From NCBI RefSeq assembly GCF_019399235.1, contig NZ_JAELVH010000024.1:1-46134 (forward strand): DNA of 46,134 nucleotides, written 5' to 3'. Under the pieces are notes generated by a model that was not told the origin of the DNA, did not search any database, and saw only the letters and a list, made by a program, of their open reading frames with translations. Of this stretch, positions 25,691 to 33,061 are shown piece after piece. Position numbers and translations under genes: made by a program. Numbering within the stretch: position 1 is the first letter of the stretch; each line of letters opens with the position of its first letter. The stretch is from Streptomyces poriferorum. Lineage in GTDB: Bacteria; Actinomycetota; Actinomycetes; Streptomycetales; Streptomycetaceae.

Positions 25691-26371
25691 TCAGGCCAGG
25701 GCCGGGGCGGTCACCCTGCCGTCCTGCATGGTGACGGTGAGGTCCATGCGGTCCAGATGGGTCCGGTCGTGCGTGACCATGACGGTCGCCGTGGACCGCT
25801 GCCGGGTCAGCGAGACGAGGAGATCGAGCACCGCCGCTCCCCGTTCGTGGTCCAGCGCGCTGGTCGGTTCGTCGACGAGCAGGACCGCCGGGTCGTTCAT
25901 CAGAGCCCGTGCGATGTTGATCCGCTGGCGCTGACCGCCCGAGAGCTGGTGGGGCCTTCGGTCCGCCTTGTCGGCGAGCCCGACCGCGTCCAGGAGCTCC
26001 AGGGCGCGGGCCCGGGCGGTCCGCGCCGCGCCGCCCGACAGGTGTGTCATGACCTGGAGCTGTTCGGCGGCGGTCAGCGACGGCAGCAGATTGGGCTGCT
26101 GGAAGACGATGCCGATCCGTTCGCGACGCAGCGCCGCCTTGTCCGCGCGGCCGAGCCCGGCCGTGTCCGTACCGGCGACGACGACGGCGCCCTCGTCCGG
26201 CGTGACCAGGGTCGCCGCCACGGCGAGCAGACTCGACTTCCCGGAGCCCGAGGGGCCGACGACGGCGGTGAGGGTGCCCGCGGGCACGTCGAGCGCGACA
26301 CGGTCCAGGGCGGTGAGCCGGCCGTCCCCGTCCGGGTAGGTGAGCGTGACGTCGGTGAGCGTGAGGGTCAT
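25691..26371 (-). CDS. ABC transporter ATP-binding protein (LolD/MacB type)
   Basis: A 226-residue ATPase of the LolD/MacB/FtsE class that powers an FtsX-like permease. Walker A GPSGSGKS is at residues 39-46, the LSGGQRQ signature at 143-149 and Walker B LLVDEPT at 164-170. The Q-loop reads VFQQPNLLPSL. It is encoded after the permease on the same strand. ATG at 26371 has GGAG upstream; the gene begins 38 bases after the permease stop, and both junctions carry the same 16-base sequence. Such pairs often export peptides or sense antimicrobial peptides together with a two-component system, and one lies upstream in divergent orientation. Confidence 0.92.
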   Translation of the reverse strand: MTLTLTDVTLTYPDGDGRLTALDRVALDVPAGTLTAVVGPSGSGKSSLLAVAATLVTPDEGAVVVAGTDTAGLGRADKAALRRERIGIVFQQPNLLPSLTAAEQLQVMTHLSGGAARTARARALELLDAVGLADKADRRPHQLSGGQRQRINIARALMNDPAVLLVDEPTSALDHERGAAVLDLLVSLTRQRSTATVMVTHDRTHLDRMDLTVTMQDGRVTAPALA

Positions 26372-26408
26372 CGGGCACTCCGGGGGTGGCTGAACGGCAG
26401 CACGTGGG

Positions 26409-27500
26409 TCATCGGGCACTCCCCAGTGCGGTGAGCGGGTCGACGGCGGTGATCCGCCGGATGGACAGGGCCGCGCCGACCGCGCCGAGGGCGATCATGA
26501 CGGCGGCCGGGAACAGGACGGTGGACGCCTCCAGGACGAAGGGCACGGCCCCGCCGCTGACCAGCGCACCGATGCCGGAGGCGAGCGCGGTGCCCACTCC
26601 CGTACCGATCGCGAGCATCACCACGGCCTGCCCGAGTGCGTCCCTCAGCAGATACGGCGTGGAGGCACCCAGTGCCTTGAGAACGGCGACATCGCCGCTG
26701 CGCTGGATCGTCCAGACGGTGAAGAAGGCACCGATGACCAGGGCGGAGATGGCGAAGAGGAAGCCGCGCATCAGCTGGAGCGAGCCGTTCTCGGCCTGGT
26801 AGGAGCCGATCGCGGTGAGGGAACCGTCGAGCGTGAGCGTGCTGGTGCCCGCCGCCCGGTCGCCGGCCGCCAGATCGGCCCCGCCGGTGGTGGTCAGCGC
26901 GATCACGGTGGCGTGCTCCGTACCGCCGGCGCCGTCCGCCCCGAACCGCTGCCAGTCGGCGAGCGACGTCCACACGACCGGCGTATGGCTGTACGAGGCG
27001 TCGCCGGCGACCGCCGCGACGGTGACCTCGTCGCCGCCGATCCTCAGCCGGTCACCGGCGCCGGCCGCCAGGTCCTCGGCAGCCTGCTCGGAGAGCACGA
27101 CCTCGCCCGGTCCGACCGGGGCGCCCCGGGGCGCCAGACCGCTCCCCGGCTCGACACCGAACGCCGACACGGCCGCCGTCCGCTCCCCCGCCGCCGCGGC
27201 GGCGTTCAGCGTACGGATGCCGAGCGGCTGAGCCGCGGTGATCCCGGGCCGCTTCTCCCAGCTCCGCCAGGCGCTCTCCCGGACGGCCGAATTGGTGAAG
27301 GACACCGACTGGCCGTCGGGCGGGGCGGCGAACGCGATGTGATCGGCGTCCAGCCCCGTGACGGCCGAGGTGTTCTCCCGGGCCAGCCCGGCGGTGAGGC
27401 CGGACAGCAGGCCCACGAGCAGCGTGATCAGCACCACGACCGTGCCCATGAGCGCGAACCGGCCCTTGGCGAAGCGAAGATCTCTCCATGCGACGAACAT
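26409..27500 (-). CDS. FtsX-like ABC transporter permease
   Basis: A 363-residue permease of the MacB/FtsX type. One transmembrane helix is near the N-terminus (residues about 17-39), a large extracytoplasmic domain follows (about 40-235), and three helices are at the C-terminal end (GFLFAISALVIGAFFTVWTI, LGQAVVMLAIGTGVGTALA, VLFPAAVMIALGAVGAALSI). The intracellular motif RSGDVAVLKALGASTPYLLRD is characteristic of the family. It forms a mechanotransmission exporter with the adjacent ATPase. The divergent kinase/regulator pair 110 bases away is likely its controller. Confidence 0.9.
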   Translation of the reverse strand: MFVAWRDLRFAKGRFALMGTVVVLITLLVGLLSGLTAGLARENTSAVTGLDADHIAFAAPPDGQSVSFTNSAVRESAWRSWEKRPGITAAQPLGIRTLNAAAAAGERTAAVSAFGVEPGSGLAPRGAPVGPGEVVLSEQAAEDLAAGAGDRLRIGGDEVTVAAVAGDASYSHTPVVWTSLADWQRFGADGAGGTEHATVIALTTTGGADLAAGDRAAGTSTLTLDGSLTAIGSYQAENGSLQLMRGFLFAISALVIGAFFTVWTIQRSGDVAVLKALGASTPYLLRDALGQAVVMLAIGTGVGTALASGIGALVSGGAVPFVLEASTVLFPAAVMIALGAVGAALSIRRITAVDPLTALGSAR

Positions 27501-27542
27501 GACTCCAGCCTGGGATCTCCCTGCCGCGGAAACATCGCCCGC

Positions 27543-27580
27543 GGGCCGGTCGAGACATCAACCTTTCGATTGACCGGCCC
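27543..27580. promoter_or_regulatory. 9-bp inverted repeat in the exporter/kinase divergent promoter
   Basis: GGGCCGGTC (27543-27551) and GACCGGCCC (27572-27580) are perfect inverted arms separated by 20 bases, with a nested TCAA/TTGA pair inside. A TTGACC -35 (27570-27575) for the kinase gene overlaps the right arm and TCTACG (27594-27599) is a possible -10. The position fits autoregulation by the response regulator encoded downstream. Confidence 0.5.
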
Positions 27581-27610
27581 CGCGCGCCCCGCGTCTACGC
27601 TGGACGAATC

Positions 27611-28819
27611 ATGGAAAAACGTGTCCATCCCCCGGTCGCCGCCGCGCTGCGGCTGTGTCTGCACGCGCTGATGCTGGGGCTGCTGGCGCTCGCCGCCGTG
27701 AAGGCCCTGGGCGGTGGCGCCCCGCACTCGGGGGCCGTCGTCGTACTCGCGGCGGTGCTGGCCGCGGTGTACGCGGCGGGCGCCCTCGCTCCCGTCGTGC
27801 AGCCGCGGACCCCGGCGGGGGCGCTCTGGCTCACGGTGCTGTGGGCACTCTGGCTGGCGCTGCTGGCGCTGTCGCCGGACGCGACGTGGCTCGCGTTCCC
27901 GCTCTACTTTCTCCAGCTGCACCTGCTGGCGATGCGCTGGAGCCTGCCCGCCGTGGTGGTGACGGCGGGGGCCGCCATCGCCGGCTTCCTGCTGCACGGC
28001 GAGGAGGTCACCCCCGGCACGTTCATCGGCCCGCTGCTCGGGGCGGCGGTCGCGGTCGCCACGGTCCTCGGATACGACGCGCTGTTCCGCGAGAGCGAGC
28101 GGCGCCGCGAGCTCATCGAGGAGCTCGTCTCGACCCGCGCGGAGCTGGCCGAGGCGGAGCGCGCCGCCGGGACGCTCGCCGAACGCGAACGGCTGGCCCG
28201 CGAGATCCACGACACCCTCGCGCAGGGCCTGTCCAGCATCCAGCTGCTGCTCCGCGCCGCCGAACGCACCCTGCCCGCGGACGCCCCCGCAGCGGCCCAT
28301 GTCCGCCGGGCTCGCACGGCCGCGCAGGACAATCTCGCCGAGGCCCGTCGCTTCGTACGCGCCCTGACCCCGCCCGATCTGGAGAACGGCTCCCTGGCCG
28401 CCGCCCTGGAGCGGCTCTCGGCCCGCACCACCACGCCCGGGCTGACGGTCCAGTTCGCCGTGAGCGGCACCCCGGTGGAGCTGCCGACCCCCTACGAGGT
28501 GGCGCTGCTGCGCACAGCACAGTCGGCGCTGGCCAACACGGTGCAGCACTCCGACGCGCGGCGGGCCGAGATCACGCTGAGCTTCATGGACACCTCGGTG
28601 GCGCTGGACGTGGTCGACGACGGCCGCGGCTTCACCGACGACTCCGCCGCGAGCGCGGGTACCGGGACGGGCGGCTTCGGCCTGCCGGCCATGCGGTCCC
28701 GGGCCCGTTCGCTGGGCGGCACCCTGAGCGTCGAATCGGCGCAGGGCCAGGGCACGGCAGTCGCCCTGACTCTGCCACTGCCCCTCCCCGACGGCCGGAC
28801 CGGACAGGATGCCGCATGA
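27611..28819 (+). CDS. Sensor histidine kinase (NarL-type)
   Basis: A 402-residue membrane kinase with about five or six helices in residues 10-157, a short coiled linker (ESERRRELIEELVSTRAELA), the HisKA_3 phosphoacceptor His200 in AREIHDTLAQGL and an HATPase domain (TAQSALANTVQHSDARR, VDDGRGF, GTGGFGLPAMRSRARSLGG). There is no separate sensor domain, so it may sense the membrane or work with the exporter. The ATG at 27611 has no obvious ribosome site, and the likely promoter would start transcription within a few bases, so it may be a leaderless message. Its stop overlaps the regulator's ATG. Confidence 0.94.
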   Translation: MEKRVHPPVAAALRLCLHALMLGLLALAAVKALGGGAPHSGAVVVLAAVLAAVYAAGALAPVVQPRTPAGALWLTVLWALWLALLALSPDATWLAFPLYFLQLHLLAMRWSLPAVVVTAGAAIAGFLLHGEEVTPGTFIGPLLGAAVAVATVLGYDALFRESERRRELIEELVSTRAELAEAERAAGTLAERERLAREIHDTLAQGLSSIQLLLRAAERTLPADAPAAAHVRRARTAAQDNLAEARRFVRALTPPDLENGSLAAALERLSARTTTPGLTVQFAVSGTPVELPTPYEVALLRTAQSALANTVQHSDARRAEITLSFMDTSVALDVVDDGRGFTDDSAASAGTGTGGFGLPAMRSRARSLGGTLSVESAQGQGTAVALTLPLPLPDGRTGQDAA

Positions 28820-29454
28820 CCGTGACCCCCGCGATCCGGCTGCTGCTCGCCGATGACCACCCGGTCGTACGGGCGGGCCTGCGGGCCGTCCTGGACACCG
28901 AGCCGGACTTCCGCGTCGTCGCCGAGGCCGACACCGCGGAACGGGCGGTGGCCCTGGCCGCGACGGGCGAGTTCGACGTCGTCCTCATGGACCTGCAGTT
29001 CGGCGCGGGTATGCACGGTTCGGAGGCGACCGCCGCGATCACCGCGGTGCCCGGCGCGCCCCGGGTCCTGATCCTGACGACGTACGACAGCGACGCAGAC
29101 ATCCTGGCGGCGGTGGAGGCGGGAGCGGCCGGATATCTGCTCAAGGACGCCCCGCCGGAGGAGCTGGCCGCCGCGGTCCGTACCGCGGCGGCCGGCCGCT
29201 CGGCCCTGGCGCCGGCCGTCGCGCACCGGCTGATGGACCGCATGCGGACGCCGGCCCAGGCGCTCACCAAGCGCGAGCTGGAGGTTCTGCAGCTGGTCGG
29301 CGAGGGACTGTCGAACCTGCAGATCAGCAAGAAGCTGTTCCTCAGCCAGGCGACGGTGAAGTCTCATCTCGTGCACATCTACGCCAAGCTGGGCGTGGAC
29401 TCGCGCACCGCGGCCGTGGCGGCGGCGACGGCCCGCAGGCTCATCCGCCGCTGA
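28816..29454 (+). CDS. NarL/LuxR-family response regulator
   Basis: A 212-residue response regulator: receiver pocket ADDHP (residues 12-16), phosphoacceptor Asp59 in VVLMDLQFG, Lys in YLLKDAPP, and a C-terminal LuxR helix-turn-helix (LTKRELEVLQLVGEGLSNLQ, LFLSQATVKSHLVHIYAKLG). The ATGA overlap with the kinase shows coupling. It probably regulates the divergent FtsX-type exporter, whose promoter carries an inverted repeat. The receiver has a small insertion after the phosphoacceptor loop (QFGAGMHGSEAT), as in several Streptomyces regulators of this kind. Confidence 0.94.
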   Translation: MTVTPAIRLLLADDHPVVRAGLRAVLDTEPDFRVVAEADTAERAVALAATGEFDVVLMDLQFGAGMHGSEATAAITAVPGAPRVLILTTYDSDADILAAVEAGAAGYLLKDAPPEELAAAVRTAAAGRSALAPAVAHRLMDRMRTPAQALTKRELEVLQLVGEGLSNLQISKKLFLSQATVKSHLVHIYAKLGVDSRTAAVAAATARRLIRR

Positions 29455-29480
29455 GACCGCCGAGGCGTGCCCCGCCCGCT

Positions 29481-29792
29481 TCAGCGACGCGGCGGCTCGC
29501 CGAACAGATCGACCGCGATCCGTACGTCCCTGAGTGCCGACGCCAGCGCGCTGACCGAGCCGACCGCCCCCGCGATCAGCAGCAGCGACCGGCGGAGCCG
29601 GGGAATCTCGGGCGCGCCGCCGGCCGCCATCGCGTCCAGCGCCGCCAGCTCGTCCTCGGCGATCGCCCGGTCCGGGAACTCCGCGGGATGTCCGGCCAGC
29701 TCCCGTCGGAGCCGGGAGACGGCCGTACGCAACTCCGCCACCCTCGGGTCCTCGCCACTGCTGGTCACCCGCGCCTGCCCCACGCTCTTCAA
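29481..29792 (-). CDS. Small conserved-looking protein (DUF5955-like)
   Basis: About 103 residues. The body VAELRTAVSRLRRELAGHPA and EIPRLRRSLLLIAGAVGSVS suggests an N-terminal helical, charged part and a C-terminal hydrophobic helix followed by RIAVDLFGEPPRR. It resembles a short protein family found in streptomycetes; I believe this is DUF5955 but am not certain. The start is uncertain: TTG at 29792 has GGGGGAG at good distance, while an upstream frame to 29855 lacks a site. The function is unknown. It ends close to, and converges on, the response regulator gene. Confidence 0.55.
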   Translation of the reverse strand: MKSVGQARVTSSGEDPRVAELRTAVSRLRRELAGHPAEFPDRAIAEDELAALDAMAAGGAPEIPRLRRSLLLIAGAVGSVSALASALRDVRIAVDLFGEPPRR

Positions 29793-30001
29793 CAAAGCAC
29801 TCCCCCTCGCACATCTTTGTGCCGGTGTTTCGACCGAACCCCGAACGGTGGTCAAGTGTCCGGGGATGCGGGCAAGTTAACGCCATGACAGGTGCCGGGC
29901 GCCACTCCGCGGACGGAACTCGGAGTGTCCCCCGCATTGACGCGGGCCGGGAGACCGGCCCGGTCCGTGCGCGAACGGCCGGTCCGGTGTATCCAGGCGG
30001 C

Positions 30002-30634
30002 ATGACAAGCACACCGCACACCCCCTCCTCACCCGCCCCGGCCACCTCGCCCGTCATCGCCGGCCTTCTGCTCGCGGCTGGTGGCGGACGGCGGCTCGGC
30101 GGGCGCCCGAAGGCGCTGCTGGAGCACCGTGGCCGCCTGCTGGCCGACCACGCGGTGGCCACGCTCCGGGAGGGCGGCTGCGGCCCGGTGCATGTGGTGC
30201 TCGGCGCGGCCGCCGACGAGGTGCGGGCCCGCGCCGCACTGTCCGGCTGCACGGTGAGCGTCAACCCGGAGTGGACCGATGGCATGGGCTCCTCACTGCG
30301 GGCGGGACTCACCGCCCTCGCCGGCACGGACGCGGACGCGGTGGTCGTCCTGCTGGTCGACCAGCCGGGCATCAACGCCGAAGCGGTGGCCCGGGTGCGT
30401 GCGGCGTACCGCTCACGGACGAGCCTGGCGGCGGCCTCGTACGGCGGTGAGCGGGGCCATCCGGTGCTCTTCGGGGCCGCGCTCTGGACGGACATCGCAG
30501 CGGGGGCGGTGGGCGACCAAGGAGCCCGGTCGTATCTGCGGGCGCACCGCGATGCGATCACGCTCGTCGAGTGTTCCGATGTGGCTCAGGCGTACGACAT
30601 CGACACGGCGGAGGACCTGGCGCACCTTGAGTGA
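30002..30634 (+). CDS. MobA/MocA-like nucleotidyltransferase
   Basis: A 210-residue nucleotidyltransferase of the MobA-like NTP transferase family, related to molybdenum cofactor cytidylyltransferase (MocA), which adds CMP to molybdopterin for xanthine-dehydrogenase-class enzymes. The nucleotide-binding GLLLAAGGGRRLGGRPKALL is at residues 21-40, and NPEWTDGMGSSLRAGL and VVVLLVDQPG follow as in the family. It lies between regulators and malate synthase within the purine-degradation region, so a role in maturing a molybdoenzyme for hypoxanthine/xanthine oxidation is plausible. The ATG at 30002 has AGGCGG close upstream; an ATG at 29885 in the same frame is an alternative. No xdh gene is visible here. 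Confidence 0.8.
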   Translation: MTSTPHTPSSPAPATSPVIAGLLLAAGGGRRLGGRPKALLEHRGRLLADHAVATLREGGCGPVHVVLGAAADEVRARAALSGCTVSVNPEWTDGMGSSLRAGLTALAGTDADAVVVLLVDQPGINAEAVARVRAAYRSRTSLAAASYGGERGHPVLFGAALWTDIAAGAVGDQGARSYLRAHRDAITLVECSDVAQAYDIDTAEDLAHLE

Positions 30635-30692
30635 ACGCACTGGCACGCTGCGCCATCAGGGCCCCACTTCTGTCGACCCGGAGAATCTCGAC

Positions 30693-30709
30693 ATCAACAA
30701 ACCATTGAA
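30693..30709. promoter_or_regulatory. AllR-type operator at the malate synthase promoter
   Basis: ATCAACAAACCATTGAA matches the allB-site 17-mer TTCAACGAACTGTTGAA at 13 of 17 positions, with the CAAC/TTGAA arms kept. It overlaps the -35 of the malate synthase promoter. Glyoxylate from allantoin degradation is the substrate of malate synthase, so shared control makes sense. Confidence 0.6.
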
Positions 30710-30733
30710 CTTCCACCATGAGGAAACTACTAT
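30705..30733 (+). promoter_or_regulatory. Malate synthase promoter
   Basis: TTGAAC (30705-30710), 17 bases, TACTAT (30728-30733). Both boxes are good and the surrounding sequence is unusually AT-rich. The mRNA would have a leader of about 130 bases before the ATG at 30869; no riboswitch-like structure was recognised in it. Confidence 0.6.
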
Positions 30734-30868
30734 CCACTGGTCAGAAGCCCTCTGCACCTCAGACGGCGACCACGGCCGTATCCCGGAGCCCTGGCACGCC
30801 GTGCCATTTCAGGCGACCCGGCGGCCGTGAGACGTCGCCCGCACCGCCCGCTGAAGGAGTGACAGCTC

Positions 30869-32488
30869 ATGTCCGCACCAGCGCCGTCCTCGCTGGCCAT
30901 CGTCGATGCCGAGCCCCTGCCCCGGCAGGACGAGGTCCTCACCCCCGCAGCCCTCGCGTTCGTGGCCGAACTGCACCGCAGGTTCACGCCGCGGCGGAAC
31001 GAGCTGCTTGCCCGGCGCGGTGAGCGCCGCACGGAGATCGCCCGCACCTCCACGCTGGACTTCCTGCCGGAGACCGCCGCGATCCGTGCGGACGACTCCT
31101 GGAAGGTCGCACCGGCGCCGGCGGCGCTGAACGACCGCCGGGTGGAGATCACCGGTCCGACCGACCGCAAGATGACCATCAACGCCCTGAACTCGGGCGC
31201 GAAGGTCTGGCTCGCCGACTTCGAGGACGCCTCCGCCCCGACGTGGGAGAACGTCGTCACCGGCCAGCTCAACCTGATGGACGCGTACAACCGCGCCATC
31301 GACTTCACCGACCCGAAGTCCGGCAAGTCGTACGCGCTGAAGCCCGCCGACGAGCTCGCGACGGTCGTCACCCGCCCCCGCGGCTGGCATCTGGACGAGC
31401 GCCACCTCCAGCTCGACGGCACCCCGGTGCCCGGCGCGCTGGTCGACTTCGGCCTCTACTTCTTCCACAACGCGCAGCGCCTGATCGACCTCGGCAAGGG
31501 CCCCTACTTCTACCTCCCCAAGACGGAGTCGCACCTGGAGGCCCGCCTCTGGAACGACATCTTCGTCTTCGCGCAGGACTCCGTGGGCATCCCGCAGGGC
31601 ACGGTCCGCGCGACGGTCCTGATCGAGACGATCACCGCCGCGTACGAGATGGAGGAGATCCTCTACGAGCTCCGCGACCACGCCTCCGGGCTGAACGCGG
31701 GCCGTTGGGACTACCTCTTCTCCATCGTCAAGAACTTCCGTGACGGCGGCTCGAAGTTCGTCCTGCCGGACCGCAACGCGGTGACGATGACCGCCCCGTT
31801 CATGCGGGCGTACACCGAACTCCTCGTCCGCACCTGCCACAAGCGCGGCGCCCACGCGATCGGCGGCATGGCCGCCTTCATCCCGTCGCGCCGGGACGCC
31901 GAGGTCAACAAGGTCGCCTTCGAGAAGGTCAAGGCCGACAAGGACCGCGAGGCCGGCGACGGCTTCGACGGCTCCTGGGTCGCCCACCCCGACCTGGTCC
32001 CGATCGCCATGGCCTCCTTCGACGCGGTCCTCGGGGAGAAGCCGAACCAGAAGGAGCGTCTGCGCGAGGACGTCTCGGTGGCCGCGGGCGACCTGATCGC
32101 CATCGACACCCTGCACGCCAAGCCCACGTACGACGGTCTGCGCAACGCCGTCGCGGTCGGCATCCGCTACATCGAGGCGTGGCTGCGCGGCATGGGCGCG
32201 GTCGCCATCTTCAACCTGATGGAGGACGCGGCCACCGCCGAGATCTCGCGCTCGCAGATCTGGCAGTGGATCAACGCGGACGTGGTCTTCGAGAACGGCG
32301 AGCACGCCACGGCGGAACTGGCCCGCAAGGTCGCGGCCGAGGAACTGACCGCGATCCGCACCGAGATCGGCGACGAGGCCTTCGCCGCCGGAAAGTGGCA
32401 GCAGGCCCACGACCTCCTGCTCCAGGTCTCCCTGGACCAGGACTACGCGGACTTCCTGACGCTGCCGGCGTACGAGCAGCTGCGCTGA
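30869..32488 (+). CDS. aceB: Malate synthase A
   Basis: A 539-residue malate synthase that condenses glyoxylate with acetyl-CoA to malate. Length and features match the A isoform (about 530 residues), not the longer G form: KMTINALNSGAKVWLADFED near residue 100, VTRPRGWHLDERHL, the GLNAGRWDYLFSIVKNF segment and GGMAAFIPSR. The ATG follows AAGGAGTGACAGCTC. There is no isocitrate lyase next to it, so its glyoxylate is more likely to come from allantoin breakdown, which the shared operator supports. It ends at a strong hairpin terminator. Confidence 0.97.
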   Translation: MSAPAPSSLAIVDAEPLPRQDEVLTPAALAFVAELHRRFTPRRNELLARRGERRTEIARTSTLDFLPETAAIRADDSWKVAPAPAALNDRRVEITGPTDRKMTINALNSGAKVWLADFEDASAPTWENVVTGQLNLMDAYNRAIDFTDPKSGKSYALKPADELATVVTRPRGWHLDERHLQLDGTPVPGALVDFGLYFFHNAQRLIDLGKGPYFYLPKTESHLEARLWNDIFVFAQDSVGIPQGTVRATVLIETITAAYEMEEILYELRDHASGLNAGRWDYLFSIVKNFRDGGSKFVLPDRNAVTMTAPFMRAYTELLVRTCHKRGAHAIGGMAAFIPSRRDAEVNKVAFEKVKADKDREAGDGFDGSWVAHPDLVPIAMASFDAVLGEKPNQKERLREDVSVAAGDLIAIDTLHAKPTYDGLRNAVAVGIRYIEAWLRGMGAVAIFNLMEDAATAEISRSQIWQWINADVVFENGEHATAELARKVAAEELTAIRTEIGDEAFAAGKWQQAHDLLLQVSLDQDYADFLTLPAYEQLR

Positions 32489-32490
32489 TC

Positions 32491-32545
32491 CCGCACGTAC
32501 GCCTCCGCCCCGGTGCCGAACGGCGCCGGGGCGGAGTCACGTGCG
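32491..32545 (+). terminator. Hairpin terminator after malate synthase
   Basis: CTCCGCCCCGGTGCC (32502-32516) pairs with GGCGCCGGGGCGGAG (32522-32536) with one G-U pair and a five-base loop. Outer CGCACGT and ACGTGCG bases extend the structure. It lies just after the aceB stop. Confidence 0.75.
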
Positions 32546-32581
32546 GGGCACCCTGGCGGGCCCGTGGTGCGTCGGACCGTT

Positions 32582-33007
32582 GTGGAATCATCCCCGCGTC
32601 GGCCTTCGGAGCCCGACTCCGGCACGCATCGACCGAGGGAGCGCCGCGCCGCATGCCCGTCCATCGGGGAATGGGTCGCGCTGCCGGGCTGGGGCCTGCT
32701 TCAGCAGCCGGACGAAGCGGAGTGCGAGGCCGTACTCCACCGGGCGGCGGACGTCGTCGCCGCCGAGCTCGGGCCGCCGCTGCGCACGCTGCGCTCCGAC
32801 GGCCGGCTCTGCCTGGGGCCGCACCTGCGCTGCCGGATCTGGCGGATGGGCGAACACGGTGTGGTGCTCGCCCCGCGCGAGGACGGCGGTCCCTACGGCT
32901 ATCTGACGCATCTGGTCCTGACGGTGCATCCCTGGCCGGCGGGCGAGGAGCTGCCCGTCGGTGACGAGGACTGCCTGCGATGGGTGCGGGACCGCATCAT
33001 CCTGTGA
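32582..33007 (+). CDS. Hypothetical protein, start uncertain
   Basis: The C-terminal 110 residues read as a convincing protein: IGEWVALPGWGLLQQPDEAE, VAAELGPPLRTLRSDGRLCL, GPYGYLTHLVLTVHPWPAGE, ending RWVRDRIIL. Codon usage is strong here. The beginning is unclear: the frame runs back to 32513, a GTG at 32582 is one option, and an ATG at 32653 with GGGAG upstream is in another frame (MPVHRG). A one-base indel around 32665-32669 would join that start to the body. No family is recognised. It may be a real small gene or one damaged near its start. Confidence 0.55.
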   Translation: MESSPRRPSEPDSGTHRPRERRAACPSIGEWVALPGWGLLQQPDEAECEAVLHRAADVVAAELGPPLRTLRSDGRLCLGPHLRCRIWRMGEHGVVLAPREDGGPYGYLTHLVLTVHPWPAGEELPVGDEDCLRWVRDRIIL

Positions 33008-33017
33008 GACCGCGCCG

Positions 33018-33055
33018 TCCGGCCCGCGGAGTCCGCCGGAACTCCGCGGGCCGGA
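33018..33055. terminator. Bidirectional hairpin before the chitinase 3' end
   Basis: TCCGGCCCGCGGAGT (33018-33032) and its exact complement (33041-33055) form a perfect 15-pair stem with an eight-base loop between the convergent hypothetical gene and the chitinase. It serves both transcripts. Confidence 0.8.
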
Positions 33056-33061
33056 GAGCCT

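Noticed and set aside
28492..30561. 689-codon minus-strand frame across the two-component genes
   Set aside because: Antisense to the intact kinase and response regulator; Ser/Arg/Ala-rich and without motifs.
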